64,000 nucleotides of DNA from Eonycteris spelaea (taxonomy: Eukaryota; Chordata; Mammalia; Chiroptera; Pteropodidae). Below the pieces are notes generated by a model that ran no database searches, was not told the DNA's origin, and saw nothing but the letters and a program-made list of their open reading frames with translations. The translations under genes and the position numbers were made by a program. This document shows, piece by piece, positions 24,232 to 36,066 of the stretch. The first letter of the stretch is position 1. Each line of letters starts with the position of its first letter. Where the stretch lies: positions 4,154,001 through 4,218,000 of the forward strand of contig PUFA01000084.1 in the NCBI GenBank assembly GCA_003508835.1. The letters are read 5' to 3'.

Positions 24232-24668
24232 AAAATCATGAAACTACCCCATAGGAGTACATCTTCAACCTCAGCCTTCTCCTTTCAGGCAATAGTTTCC
24301 ATTCATTATGAATTCACATATTTAAAATTATAAAGCTCATGAGAAAATTTGATGCTATTAAACATATTGTAAAAATCCAATATATAGGGAATTACACATG
24401 AGCAAGTGCTGATTGTAAAGACAATCTGAAAAAAACTTTAAAATTAGTATGCTTATATTTTCAAACAAGTTATCCATTAAGCGAGAACAGGTTGCCTCGC
24501 CTAAAAAAAAAAAAGAAAAGAAAAAGTTATTGGAGAATGTAATAATTGTTACTAAATGAGATGTGAAATATTTATTAAGCATCTAGGGCCTCTCCTAGTC
24601 CTTGAATCTATTCTCCACAATTACATTTTCCTTACAACTTGAGACTGAACAGTCTCGTCTTCTATATG

Positions 24669-25142
24669 CAGGAGTTCCCCTTATCCTGGGAGATACGTTC
24701 CAAGACCTGCAGTGGCTATTCGAACTGCTTAGTACCAAACCTATATACTCGTGTTTCTGTTTGTTTGTTTTTCCTATATATACACTTTATGTCTCTTTGG
24801 CATATCTGAGTTGTCAGCATCACTACTTTTGGGGCCATTATTAAGTAACATAAGGGTTACTTGCACCACTCGATACCTCAACAGTCATCTAATAACTGAG
24901 AACCCCAGGCTACTAATGGACTAACAGGCGTTTGCTATTGGTTGAATATGCTGAACAAAGGTTATTCCATCCAGGTGGGAAGGAGTGGGACTGCATGAGA
25001 TTTTATCATGCTACTTAGAATGCGCACAATTTAAAAACTTATGAATTGTTTATTTCTGGAATTTTCCATTTAATATTTGCAAATTGCGGTTGACTAGGTT
25101 AATTGAAACTGCAGAAGCGAAACATAGGTAAGGGGACTACTG
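24669..25142 (+). mobile_element. Tigger-type (TcMar) DNA transposon, non-autonomous, both ends present
   Basis: The left end CAGGAGTTCCCCTTATCC and the right end AGGTAAGGGGACTACTG are imperfect inverted repeats. The interior carries Tigger2-like words GATACGTTCCAAGACCTGCA near the left and GCGGTTGACTAGGTTAATTG near the right. A TA dinucleotide follows the right end, as expected for Tc1/mariner target duplication; on the left the matching TA is not intact. There is no transposase ORF; this is a short internally deleted derivative. The ORF at 24602-24844 crosses its left end and is spurious. Confidence 0.8.
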
Positions 25143-25538
25143 TATGTTTCCTGTCTTCTAGAAATATTACTATATGGCTAAATTTTTTTTTATTGTGATT
25201 TTATTTTTTTACTTTAGTATCTCTTGTAGTCTAGTGCTTCGATACAAAGGCATTAAAAGTTTGTGAAACGAATGAGTCTAAAAAAAAATTCCTACTGTTT
25301 AGAGATCTCATTTTTCAGATTTTGAAACGGCCTATTTTTTAGTACTTGAGTTTTCTTAGCTATTAAAACTTTACTGAGCATTTGCATTACCTCCTTAAAG
25401 ATGATTTGATGTGTTTGTGTTTTTTTCCAACTTTGTACTTTGATTTGAGAGGAAGGAAAAAAGAATTCACAATCAACTTTTATTTTGCTACCTTCACAAC
25501 TCTGCTGGTAAAGAATTATATTGCTAGAAATATTTTGG

Positions 25539-25637
25539 CAGGAGAGAAGTACAGAGGGGAAAGGAGGGGAGGGGATGATAGAAGGGGGAAGGGGAAGGAA
25601 AAAGAGAGGGAAGAGAGAAGAGAGGCAGAGAAGAAAC
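25539..25637 (+). repeat. Polypurine (G/A) tract
   Basis: About 100 bases on the + strand are nearly all purines, with repeated GGGGA and AAGGGGAAGG words and only a few pyrimidine interruptions. The three overlapping ORFs on both strands (25382-25675, 25516-25725, 25524-25715) are low-complexity products of this tract. Confidence 0.9.
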
Positions 25638-25739
25638 CCAAAGAAAGCCTTTCTGTTTTCCCAGTGCCCCCATAGCGAGTAATTGTTGGCAGCATTTTCT
25701 GCCTGGAGGCTTCACTATATAACATAAATCACAGAATGC

Positions 25740-26040
25740 CAGTGCTCAGCCAGGAACGAGGAACTCAGAAAGAACTCCAAAGTGGTTGTGGCAACCCAGC
25801 CATTTATTCAACAGGAGGGCTACAAGCTCAGTTGGATCAGAGAGGGCTTCTTATTACCCTTCCTGGTGATTCACACAAGCACCCACATGCCAGAGCAACC
25901 GGCATTTCATTATAGGGTTCAGGTGATTTTTCGTTCTCTAAAACTGAAATGCAGACAAGTCAGCCAATGGAAATTCAGAGACCTAATTAAGAAACCTCAT
26001 TTACATTTGTTTGGCTACTTGTGTGTACAAGACCTTTAGG
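25740..26040. other. Candidate conserved noncoding element
   Basis: Repeat-free, GC-balanced block following the polypurine tract, with words such as GAAATTCAGAGACCTAATTA that include a homeodomain-type TAATTA. It contains an 85-codon ORF with no recognisable family, which I take to be chance. Function is not established. Confidence 0.2.
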
Positions 26041-27419
26041 TTATCACAGCTGAGATTTGAATGAAAACTCCTAAATTAGGAGACACTGGCTCTGCTCGTT
26101 GACTCTGGTAGAGCTATGCTATGCCTTTCCCTAGGTGAACTCTGGTGTTTGATGTAGGAAATACTGGAGGAAGAAAGAAGATACGCTCATAAAAGTAGAA
26201 CAAAGGTGATAATTATTTCATTGGCAAGATTCTCAGGAGCTAAATGTCTTCCCACAATTGTTCCACTTAGATAAACAAAATTCCAAAGGTGATCTAAAGT
26301 AAATAGAGTTGAAGGAATACACCATATCTTTTCCTAATTGTATTTTTTGTTTCATTTTGTTTTGTTTTTAGCCTCTTCAAAAATGTGAGTGGCTGGAGAG
26401 AGTTGGGTAAAACAAAAGGCAGTACTTTTTCTGATGCCTTATCTCCATAAGAAAGTAAACATCCTTTAATAAAAATAATTTACTAAGTAATTTACCTCTT
26501 TAGCGAAGAAGTAAAATACGTTTTTTGGGGTAAGTCTAAAGCATTTAAAACTTTAGCTAGCCAGGTGCTAAATGAGCTATGGTCTTGTTCAGACATAGAA
26601 AATTTAATCTCTGGACACTTACTCTTTGAAGCTGTGCAGCTGTGTTTATATTTAAGCTCATGTTTGTTCTTAACTAGATGGGGAACATGTCATAGCCCTT
26701 TATATATTACAGGCATCTGTCATAGTGTCCAGGGCAGAGTAGACCCAAAGCCAGTGTTTGTTGGTAATGATAGAAATAAAACAAATAAACAAATACAAAT
26801 TCTTTTACTGATTTATGAACACCATTCATCAGCATTTAGTTTTTTTTCTAATGGCTAAGAGGCTGAAGACTTGTGTGTGTCTTAGAAACCTGTAAGTCAT
26901 TAATCTTTAGTAATCTTATCAGGCTTCTTAGTTTCTCTTTCATGTCAATATAAATTAGGCTTGTCCTTTCTCTGAGTATTTAAAATAGTAATTTGAACTC
27001 TCAAAATAAGTTTTCTTTTTTAACTTTAAATATCATACTTCACAAAGGTAAAGATTCTGAGTATTGAAATATGACCAGTCTTGGATTAAGTAAAAGTAAT
27101 TACAGAATATGGTTATTTTTTGCATTTCTGATAGAAAAGTTAATGTGGTGATTAATATCAAAGAGTGTTAAAAGCAAAAAGGACTTAGGGATCAGCAAGC
27201 CCAATGGTTTTAAACTTTTCCCCTCTAAATTTGAAACCACAGAAACCCTTTGGTTGAAAGCTGACATTCAAACTTAATAGATAAAACAGATATGTTTCGA
27301 ACTCCTCTGGTTTAGAGATCAGGTGGAAGGGTATGGCAACCCTACTTTGTTGCTCCTTCCCACATGCCACCCTTCGCTGTGATCCATAAAACATCCGGAG
27401 ATCGTGGAGTCTAGTGTGA

Positions 27420-27510
27420 AAGCCACTGCTGTGGCCCCCTCATTTTACAAAGAAGGAAACTGATCAAAGGGCGAGCTTGCAGCAGAATTGAAACTAGAAT
27501 CCAGATCTTC
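27420..27510 (-). mobile_element. MIR SINE core fragment, antisense
   Basis: A short MIR core in reverse: CTCATTTTACAAAGAAGGAA, ACTGATCAAAGG, GCAGAATTGAAACTAGAATC. Only the core is preserved. Confidence 0.5.
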
Positions 27511-28126
27511 CTTAATTTACTTCCAAAATGGAGCTGCCTTCATTCCTCTTCTGATTTTAAAAGTAAAATGCATTCACTATTGAGATTTTAGCGACTTTGT
27601 CCCTATTAATACCAAATAGAATGCTCTCCCCATTGTATCATGCCACCCCATTACAGTTCAGCTGGAATGAATGCCATTCATTTTCAAATACGTGTGTTAA
27701 CACATGGCATAGAAAGCATAGGTATGCCCTTTTCCCCCAAACAGATTTTGTTTGCAAAATCAATTATATTTTATTTAATACAGCCCATAAATATTTATAT
27801 GTATGTGTATATGTACATGGGTATGTGTATATGTGTGTGCACATGTTTAAACTATAGCCATAATCTTTTAATTCTTTTAGAGTGAATAAATCAATGACAA
27901 AAACTCATATCAAAATAGGTTAAGTAGAAAGGAAAAGATATGGCTCGTGTAACTGGAAAACATAGGGGTGGTTTAATTTCAGGCATGGTTGGATTCAGAA
28001 GTTCAAATGATGTCATAAGTATTCCATTTCTCTCTGAACCTCTTGGCTATGATTTCTTTTATCTTAACCTTATTCTCAGCCAGAGTTTCTACATACAGCG
28101 GAGAAGGTGACCCTGAAGAAGAATAA

Positions 28127-28255
28127 ATCAATCTTTCTGAATTCCTTTCTTTTCTCTCTCTCCTCTCCTCTTTTCTCCTCTCCTCTCCTATTCTCTACTC
28201 TCCTCTCTCTCTGCCCTTCCCCCCACCACACCTTCTCTCTTTCTTTTTCTCCAGC
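28127..28255 (+). repeat. Polypyrimidine (C/T) tract
   Basis: Dominated by TCTC, CTCC and TTTTCTCC units on the + strand, with a CCCCC run near the 3' part. It mirrors in composition the purine tract about 2.6 kb upstream. The 85-codon ORF across it is low complexity. Confidence 0.9.
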
Positions 28256-28869
28256 TATTTCAGCCCAGGAAAAGACTGATTGGTACTGTTTCAGTCACAT
28301 GCCCACTCATATACCAATCACTCTTTTTAAGAGGATCAGTAAGTACTTTGATGGGCTAGCTTAAATCAAGTGACCAGTGCTATTTCAGTTATATGATAGC
28401 CCCACCAAGTGGCTACAGTTCTCTAAAGAAAAGATGCTAGGCAAGATAAAAAGTAAAAGATAACATGAAAATAAATCATGTATGCATATATCACTGAAAA
28501 TGCCAAAAAAAAAGGTTACATACTGAAGTCATCTTACCTGTAATCTAGTAACCGGTTAACTGATTTGAGTTTCTTATCTGTTTCTTCTTTGCTTTATTGG
28601 TACAAGTGCCAATAAGTAAAGAAAGCAATGTTCAGAGTAAGAGTTCTCAGGAACCAGTGGGTCGACAGCATCCACAAATAAAATTATTAGCCTGTCAATG
28701 GCTCTTGACTTTCAGAGGAAATGTGTTCAGAAGAGGTCTAAGCAGGTGTTACATACAGCCAGGGTCAGGCTATAATATGAATGGTGTGTGCTAACTTTAT
28801 AAAGGTGACATCCAGAATTTTTTATAGCTCAATTTTATTATACATTTATTTATATTGCACACCAGGCTA

Positions 28870-28970
28870 TCACTGTATCATTCACTTTATGAATGCCATA
28901 TTTGGCATTCTGCTCCATACATAGTAGTTTCTCACTGAAGATTTATTTAATGAATCCACAAATCAATGAC
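28870..28970 (+). mobile_element. L2 LINE 3' end fragment, sense
   Basis: Degraded L2 terminus: a CTGTATCATTCAC word, then ACATAGTAGTTTCTCACTGA and TTATTTAATGAATCC, resembling the poly(TGAA)-type end. Low similarity. Confidence 0.4.
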
Positions 28971-29312
28971 TAAAAACTTTTCAGGGGATGGTGTATCTAG
29001 ATCTCTAATGCCTTGGTGAAGATTTGTTTCTTGGTTACCTTTCTTCCCATAACAGAATAGAAAAGTCTGTTGTAAGCATTTGGGATTTCTGGTGGATAAA
29101 GGAAATATTAACAAAGCAAAGAAAATATGAAAAGGGGAGCTGAAAGCAACTTTTGTAGAGTTGTTTCTTTGAACTTGAGGATAACTTTGTTATTAAAAAT
29201 ATTTTTTTTTATGCTCAGAGAGTTAATTAAACTATACTTCCCCTAAGAATGTTTCTGACTAATATCATTGTATAATATTTTGAGCTTTCTGTCTCCATTA
29301 CTAATAAGTACA

Positions 29313-29533
29313 GTCTATGGCCATGCTACCCTGAAAAAGCCCCATCCCATCTAATCTCGGAAGCTAAGCAGGGTCAGGCCTGGTTAGTACTTGGATGGGA
29401 GACCACCTAGGAAGACCAGGTGCTGTAGGTGTAAAAAATGAAAAATCAAGGATTGTAAGCTGACAGGTCCTTGCAATCTGTGAGGTCAACCAAGGGTTGC
29501 CTCTCCTAAAAATAATAATAGTAATAATAATAA
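29313..29533 (+). mobile_element. 5S rRNA-derived SINE (5S head, unrelated body, A-rich tail)
   Basis: The first 118 bases align to mammalian 5S rRNA without a gap, with about 16 substitutions by my count, many of them transitions at former CpG sites. The internal promoter is mostly kept: the A-box region AAGCTAAGCAGGGTCAGGCC has one change, and the intermediate element TAGTACTTGGATGGGAGACC has none. A body of about 75 nt unrelated to 5S follows (29431-29505), then an A-rich TAA-type tail. A degenerate 10-bp direct repeat (AATAAGTACA at 29303-29312, AATTAGTGCA at 29534-29543) may be the target-site duplication. Architecture and tail indicate retroposition of a 5S-derived SINE such as those of fruit bats, rather than a functional 5S gene. 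A plain 5S pseudogene is the alternative. Confidence 0.7.
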
Positions 29534-30006
29534 AATTAGTGCAATTATGATGTATCTAGGTTAGGTCAGTTTGTCTATTGGAATCATACTTGTTTGTGAA
29601 CTGATGAACTCTGTACCAGATTTCATTTTAGTTCAAACTAGTTCAACACGTGTAATTGGTCATGAAAGAGAATGGACAGAAAAGTAGATGATCCAATTCA
29701 ATTCATCCCCAGTATGAGAAAGATGGCCCAATGACTATCATTCAGTCAAGTAGACCATCTTTGTGTTAATATGCAAAACATTATACTATTATTACATAAC
29801 AATTCTATCCCCTAGTTTATACTCTTTATTGTGGAAAATATGCATGCCAGAGATGAAAATAAATACATAAAATCAGTATGAGAACTTAGTATCTTTCTTT
29901 GTAATTATGGAATACAAAATATTATTTTATATAAGGCAAGTAAGTAAGTCTCCAGACTTAATGTGGCTGCCGCCTTAATAGCTCTGTTAAATCAGAAAAT
30001 ATGAGG

Positions 30007-30038
30007 AAACAAAACAAAGCAAAACAAAACAAAACAAA
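30007..30038 (+). repeat. AAAAC microsatellite
   Basis: Repeated AAAAC/AAAGC units. No retroposon body is clearly attached. Confidence 0.85.
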
Positions 30039-30654
30039 GGGACCTTTTCTCTGTTTTTCTCAATTATAATGTTATAGTCCAACTGCAAACTTTTTGAAAA
30101 TAGTGATGATGTAAGAACAGGCATAATTTCAGAACCTACATGGAATTTGCAACCTTAGCTCAAAAAATCCTGTCTTTACATGTAGACTAAGCAGATTTGC
30201 TATATAAGTGACTTAAAAAGGAAGCACATGAGACTTGCTGTCACTTTTCTCTAATAACTCTTTACTCCCTCCATACACATTTGAAAAGTGACAAATATAA
30301 CTGATCCTATAATAGCTCCCAGGGTGAGCCAGGACTGAGAAAGATGGTCTGCAATGAGCTCCAAAGAGCCTTACCCCTCCCCTTTAGGTTACCTGTGAGC
30401 TGAAGACCCTGCCACATGTAATCATTCCCATATTTTTGTGTGCAAGGGAGATCAGTGTCTCCCAAAGGTTAGGGAAGGAGACCTCAACTTTGGCTTCTAG
30501 AGAGCACTTGCCAACATCATTCTAAATAGATTTCTCAAGTCATCATGTGTGTCTCTAACCATTCAACTACCAAATAAGATAAGTAAACACAAATTTTAAA
30601 CCTCCCTGACAGAAATGATTACAAGTCAGAAGTCACTGTACTTATTTCCAGGTT

Positions 30655-30750
30655 ATGCTTGTTCACTACTGACTGTAGGCTATGTGTCATCATCACTGTA
30701 TCCCCAGCATAGCACAGTGCATAACAAATAGCACACAGTCACTGAATGGA
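30655..30750 (+). mobile_element. L2 LINE 3' end fragment, sense
   Basis: Contains CACTGTATCCCCAGCATAGC, ACAGTGCATAACAAATAGCA and CACTGAATGGA, matching the well-known L2 3' terminus word order. Confidence 0.65.
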
Positions 30751-31547
30751 CAATAACTTCCATTAGTTTTTAACTTTATTAAAAAGCACTTTCAGGTATG
30801 TTATCTCATCCCACAACATCTTTTAGCATGCTTAGAGCTAATATATATATTTTTTTGATACTTGAGTAACACATAGGATAATTGAAACATGATGATGTTC
30901 ATTAGTCGGGTTCTAATCATATAGCAAATCAAAGACAGTTATGGTATTCCACTGAATCCCAAACCAAGAATAGTTGTCTGTACTTATATTTCAGAATATA
31001 TTTTCATATATCAAGAGCATGGCAAATGTAATATGGAATAAGAACAAAAAAATCCTAAACCTTTCAGAGCCTCAAGCCCTGGAAAGGAATTCCCCAAACG
31101 CAGGGCACTATTGTTTTGAGATCTCACAATAGATCATGACATATGGTAATAAGTGTGAATATAAATGTCAGAATATTTGTTACCAAATTTTCAGACAAAG
31201 GCAGAAGAGCGATTTCAGTTTTCCAAATGTTTAATTCACTTTTCTGCAAAATTTAATTTTTTACCTTTTCCTGTACATTAAGTGAATGTACTCTTTTATA
31301 TTCTTGTTAAACCTTTATTCAGTGTTGATCAGAAGTATAAATGCAAAATAGTTTGAATATGTAGGTGGGGCAAAAAAATGTAATTGAAGCCTTTTCCTCT
31401 TGGACTATTTTTATTCACCTCTGAGAAACTGAATAGGACCAGTTTCACTGGCTGAAATCTAGGACATGTCTTTAGGAGTCCATGCTTGGAGTGTCACACT
31501 CCACCCTCTCCTTTTGTGCTTTATACCCTGAGCTAAGTATGTCTGTA

Positions 31548-31999
31548 TACAGGCAGAAAAATGCCTCCACTCTGACTGCGTTTACATCCTAATCCTAGAA
31601 CCTGTGATACGTTATCTTCCATGGCAGAAAGGACTGGGCGATATGATTGAGTTTGAGATGAGTTTATCCTGGATTCCAAGAGTCCTGTTAAATGAGTCAG
31701 AGAAGTAGATGTGATGATGAAAACAGGGTGTAAGAGTCACAGATTTGACTATGCTAAGCTGCTGGCATTGGAAATGGAATGGGCAGGAGTTGAGCAATGC
31801 GCAGCCTCTAGAAGCTAGAAAAGGCAAGGAACAGATTCTCCCCAGACTCTCCAGAAGGGTGACAACCTTGCCAACAACTTGATTTTAGCCCAGGAAAATG
31901 CATTTTGGACTTCTGACTTTTAAAACTTAGCATAGTATATTTGTACTGCCACCAAGTCTGTGGTACTTTGTTATAGCAGCAGTAGAAAACTAATACAAT
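31548..31999 (+). mobile_element. MaLR-type solitary LTR, sense
   Basis: Shows words of a mammalian apparent LTR retrotransposon LTR: TACATCCTAATCCTAGAACC, CTCTAGAAGCTAGAAAAGGC, GGAACAGATTCTCCCCAGAC, GATTTTAGCCCAGGAAAATG, TGGACTTCTGACTTTTAA and the terminal GCAGTAGAAAACTAATACAA. The middle portion has lost some sequence. No internal coding region accompanies it, so it is a solo LTR. Antisense ORFs at 31612-31827 and 31808-32017 lie in it and are spurious. Confidence 0.75.
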
Positions 32000-32109
32000 T
32001 TCAAAAATGAAGCACAAAGTGTACAGGACTGAAACAAAAGTGGGATTTGCCAGTGCCTTTAATCCAAAAGCCTTTGATCCACCCCCTTAGTCTAGCTGCC
32101 TTTCAAAAA

Positions 32110-32570
32110 CATGCTAGACCTATTTACTATTATGAAAACCACTTGAATGACTCTACATTACCTCCTGAATAAAGTACCACACTTTAGCCTGGCATTCATC
32201 TTTCCCATGAATTTCCTATAACTTTACATTCCATCTATGTCTCTTGTTGCATTTACTTACATTCTTCACTTTCAGTCCTATCAAAAGACTTATCAATCCC
32301 TGAAAAACATGAACTTCACCACTTTTGAACCAATTGCACAATGTGTTCTTCAGCCTAGGATTTCCTCTTTACCCCTTCGATATAATATCCCTGTTCATCT
32401 TAAATATTGCATTTTCAAAGAGACTTTCCCAGCATCCATAAATGATTTCTTCTTCTTCAAAATGTCTTTAGTATGTTTTTATTCCACAGTGTTGACCATT
32501 TCATTGTGCTCTGGTTGCCTGTCTCATTCTCTGGATAGTAAGAACACTGAGGATAGGAGAAAATCATGAG
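32110..32570 (+). mobile_element. L2 LINE 3' portion, sense
   Basis: Follows L2 word order: CTCCTGAATAAAGTACCACA, CCTGGCATTCATC, CACTTTCAGTCCTATCAAAA, TTCAAAGAGACTTTCCCAGC, and a terminal part with TTGTGCTCTGGTTGCCTGTC and GATAGTAAGAACACTGAGGA. The 110-codon ORF at 32237-32569 lies entirely inside it and has no recognisable product. Confidence 0.6.
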
Positions 32571-34289
32571 TAAATTGCCCATTTTTTCCTCTCCACAAAG
32601 TGCCTTGAGGTAAGAACTCAGTAACCATGATCTAACTGAATTAAACACCTGGCCTTTGCAGTCAGGGCTGCGGATCTAGGCCTGGGATATATAGTTCTCA
32701 GATATATGGAGATCAGTACTTGAAGTTGAGAATTAAGAATTTTTACTTTTGGCGACAATGAGCAACAAACAATGGGCAATACCACAGGCTTCAGGGTGAA
32801 TGTCATCCTTTCCTCTCCACTAACTCAGATCCAGTCTGACTTGTGAATAGAAATACTTTACCTTGATCTTATTTTCAGTCTTTTCATTCTACATTCCACT
32901 CTCCTTCCTTTAATAAAACCAGGTTTTGATTCAGAGCTGGTTGATTCTCTCCACCAGGTTAGAGAGACCAAAGAGCATGTACAATCTAGTCCCATCCAGC
33001 TAAGCAATGAGATGTGAAATAGGTTCAGGAGCCCCTTGAACGACATCACACTCACTTGTTTGCTACCAGAATGCATGAGCACAGCCCTTTCTGAAAGCAG
33101 TGTCCTGGGTAATGGGGCCCAAATGCCTGCGAACTACTAGCTAGCAGGTGCATAATTTCTTCTTACCGGGAGGTTAAACACTACAACTCTTTTGCAGAAT
33201 GTCTTTTCTTGTTGCCCCATCATTCTTTAACTTTGAACTTCTTGGACTCACTGATACAGTGTCCATCACCCAGGGACCTAGAGCCATAAAGCCAGCTGGG
33301 AGTTTTCTGTACAAGATCTTGGGAGGAAGCAATTCTTATAATAAAGTTTACAGGAAATGTAAATTCCATGTGATTATCTCCTTAATTTAAAATAAGTACT
33401 TCTTTGTGAAAGCTATAACTCAAGACGTTCAATGGAACGAGAGAGAAATAAAACAAAAGCCACATATGTTTCTGTATTTTCCTCTAAGTTTTTAACTAAG
33501 ATTTTTTTTCTCTCTCTCTCTATTTTTCCTCTTCTTTGCCTTCTTTCCTCATCCTTCTTCCTTCTTTCCTTTCTCTGTATTTGCATGCATAGATTTTGTT
33601 CACTATCATAAGCTATCAATCAGGGAATCCTTGTGAAGCATCCATTGTTAATCTGCTGCCCTCTGTCCTGAAGTACCTAGATCACTGACCAGCCCAAAAT
33701 GGCAACGGTTCAGTTCGTGGCTCTTCTCCCTACCAATCCATTTTCTTTTTTAAACCCCACCTTATATCTTAGTACTTCTTGTTTTTCTGTGCTTTGCTCA
33801 ACATTTAAAGAATAACTGGGTGCAAGGAAGTTCTGAAGCAGTTGGCAGTAGGGTGACAGCTGTTCCACTTATATTCCCCCAGGGAGCAATTCTGCTCCAT
33901 CAGGAGAGGAAAATTGAATCACTCCCTCCCCCAGCTCCCTGCACCATTTCAGTGATCTGTACTTGCCCGTGCCTCTCAACTGGTAGCTCTCACATGGTTA
34001 GGGCCTTCATCCCAATTCTGTGTGGGCACCCAAACTACAGGTGACATTTCTGTGTCTCTGCTGGCAGTCAAAGGTGGTCAAGAAGCCATCACTCATAACT
34101 CTGTGAAGAAGAGCCTGGGATTCTTAGCTGAAGGTCAGTGGGAAAGATGGTGAGGATAGTGACTTTGGGGAGAGATTGTCCTTTGAATTTTCATTTCCTC
34201 CTCCAAGTAAAGATTGATGGAGATGGAAGGTGATCCTCATTTGAAGAAAAAAATTTTAAAAAGGATTCTCAAGCAAAATTTAATCATTT

Positions 34290-34610
34290 GAAGGGAAGAA
34301 CGCTACTGCCTTTCCCAGCAAGTTCTGCATTTTCAAAGGGAGTTTTGTGCTGCAAGAAGCAGCTTTTGGAAGTCATCTCAGGAGAAGATCCTCTTTTTTT
34401 GCTTCACTAATCATCCCTTTTGTGCTGTCTGGGTCCAGTGACGAGTCACATGGAACCTGCAGGAAAGCTATTTTAAACCCTCGTTTTTCGTGCCAAATGT
34501 ATAGGAGGCTGAAACCTGACAAGGGAGGTCACCGTCATTCACCTCGCTGCTCCTGGGCCAGCCTTGATGATTCACAGCCCTCAGCTGTGCCAGGTGCCAA
34601 AGCTCTTTTA
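34290..34610. other. Candidate conserved noncoding element
   Basis: Repeat-free and comparatively GC-rich for this window, with CpG-containing words such as CCAGTGACGAGTCACATGG, CTCGTTTTTCGTGCC and GGTCACCGTCATTCACCTCG. Retained CpGs in an AT-rich intron can reflect constraint, but that is only suggestive. Confidence 0.25.
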
Positions 34611-35269
34611 TTTATTTATTTTCAATTGCAGATTCTGTACCTCTGGAGGAGAAAATGATTCTTCCAAATATGTCTCTCCCTGCTCCTGCCATCAGGTTTC
34701 TGCTGGAGGCAATCATGGAAGAAGGTTTTATTATATTACCATTTCAAATATCCTCTGCTACTTGTTATTATTTAACACATTCTTGAAATTTCTGGAATTC
34801 TTGCTTGGAGTCATGTTGTAATTCTTGACTCCAGTGTGTCCTGTACGGTGTCCTTCTAAGGCACAATTTATCTTTCATGAGATGTCATTGATCACATAGC
34901 AGATACAAATAAATTTTATGACTGTTGGGAAAAAAGGAAAGCATTTCATAGCAACTCATATTTTGGATCTTTTAAACAAGAAGTCGTTTAGAAGTAACTG
35001 GGAAATATTCCCTTGGCCTGGAAAGAGCAAAGCTGACTCCAAACCTTTTATTTTGCTATTAAAACCTTGGCTAGAAAGCATGTTTTAGTGTGTGAATGTG
35101 AGTCAAATTATAATGGCCAGTATCTGGCATGGGAAATTCATTGGTTTCCTGGTGTTTTTCTAGGCCAAAATGCCCATCTTTGACCCTGGAACTTAGTGGT
35201 TTCCCTCCCTCCCTAATTTCCCCAAGAACCATATTCAAGCTTCAGAATAAAGGTAATTCTGAGTGATAG

Positions 35270-35790
35270 GGTTTTGTCAGTCAGGGCCCCTGCAGGAAAC
35301 AGATGGCACACTTAAAATGGATAATTTCAAAATAGTTTAATAGAGAATTTTTTTTAAATTTTGGGGCAAGAGGCAGGAGGTAAAAAAAATCAGGAGGACA
35401 GTACTACCCTGGGGCTAGTAACTTCAGGAAGCTATCACCTCTAGGTCTGAGGAGAGAGGGTAATGGGAGGGAGCAGTTGCTGGAAGCCAGAAAAAGAGAG
35501 AGAACTGTGTGTGGAGAGCCTCTGACAAGAGCTGGGAGGCATAGTGGAAGACTGCAGAGCGAGACTCAGGGCAAGGAATGCCTAGACCACAATCTACTCG
35601 TCCTTCAAATCTCTCAGCAGTGTCCCTCACTGGCCCATCCCAACTGGAAGCCAGAGGCAAAGATGCCATTGACATAATTCATGTGGTCAGCATTCCAGAC
35701 AAAGAGCAGGAAGAATCTGGGATGGAAGGTAGTGTACAAGTAGATTTTCAACAGAAAAATAATTCCTGGGCTGTGTGGACTCTTTTACTT
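35270..35790 (+). repeat. Ancient interspersed repeat, unnamed
   Basis: Begins TCAGTCAGGGCCCCTGCAGG, AAACAGATGGCACACTTAAA and continues GAGCCTCTGACAAGAGCTGG, TACTCGTCCTTCAAATCTCT, ACTGGAAGCCAGAGGCAAAG. I recognise this order as a common mammalian interspersed repeat but cannot name it with certainty. Overlapping ORFs on both strands are not genes. Confidence 0.55.
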
Positions 35791-36066
35791 TTTCTTTAAT
35801 GTGACACATTTTCTGTTAAGTAGGGTAAGTGAACAGGACCTTGATTTTTCCTCAGATAAAAACAGTTTATATTAGCTAACTCTACCTTGCTGTATGTTTT
35901 GGTATAGCATTTGATGTTAGTTAAAATATACATGCAATAGAATATAAAGTGAAGACACTGGCATGTGTATCTAATTTCTGACAGCTGATTATTGATATGA
36001 AAAATGCATTTTTAGCCATTCAGAATTATCCATCTTCAGAAAAAAAGAAAAAAAAATAGTAAATGG

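Noticed and set aside
29313..29430. Functional 5S rRNA gene
   Set aside because: About 16 substitutions relative to mammalian 5S, no T-run terminator at the 3' end, and fusion to a non-5S body with an A-rich tail.
31548..31999. Remnant endogenous retrovirus with coding genes
   Set aside because: Only a solitary, degraded LTR is visible; no gag, pol or env sequence lies beside it.
32237..32569. 110-codon ORF as a possible novel protein
   Set aside because: It coincides with an L2 LINE 3' region and the translation has no domain signature.
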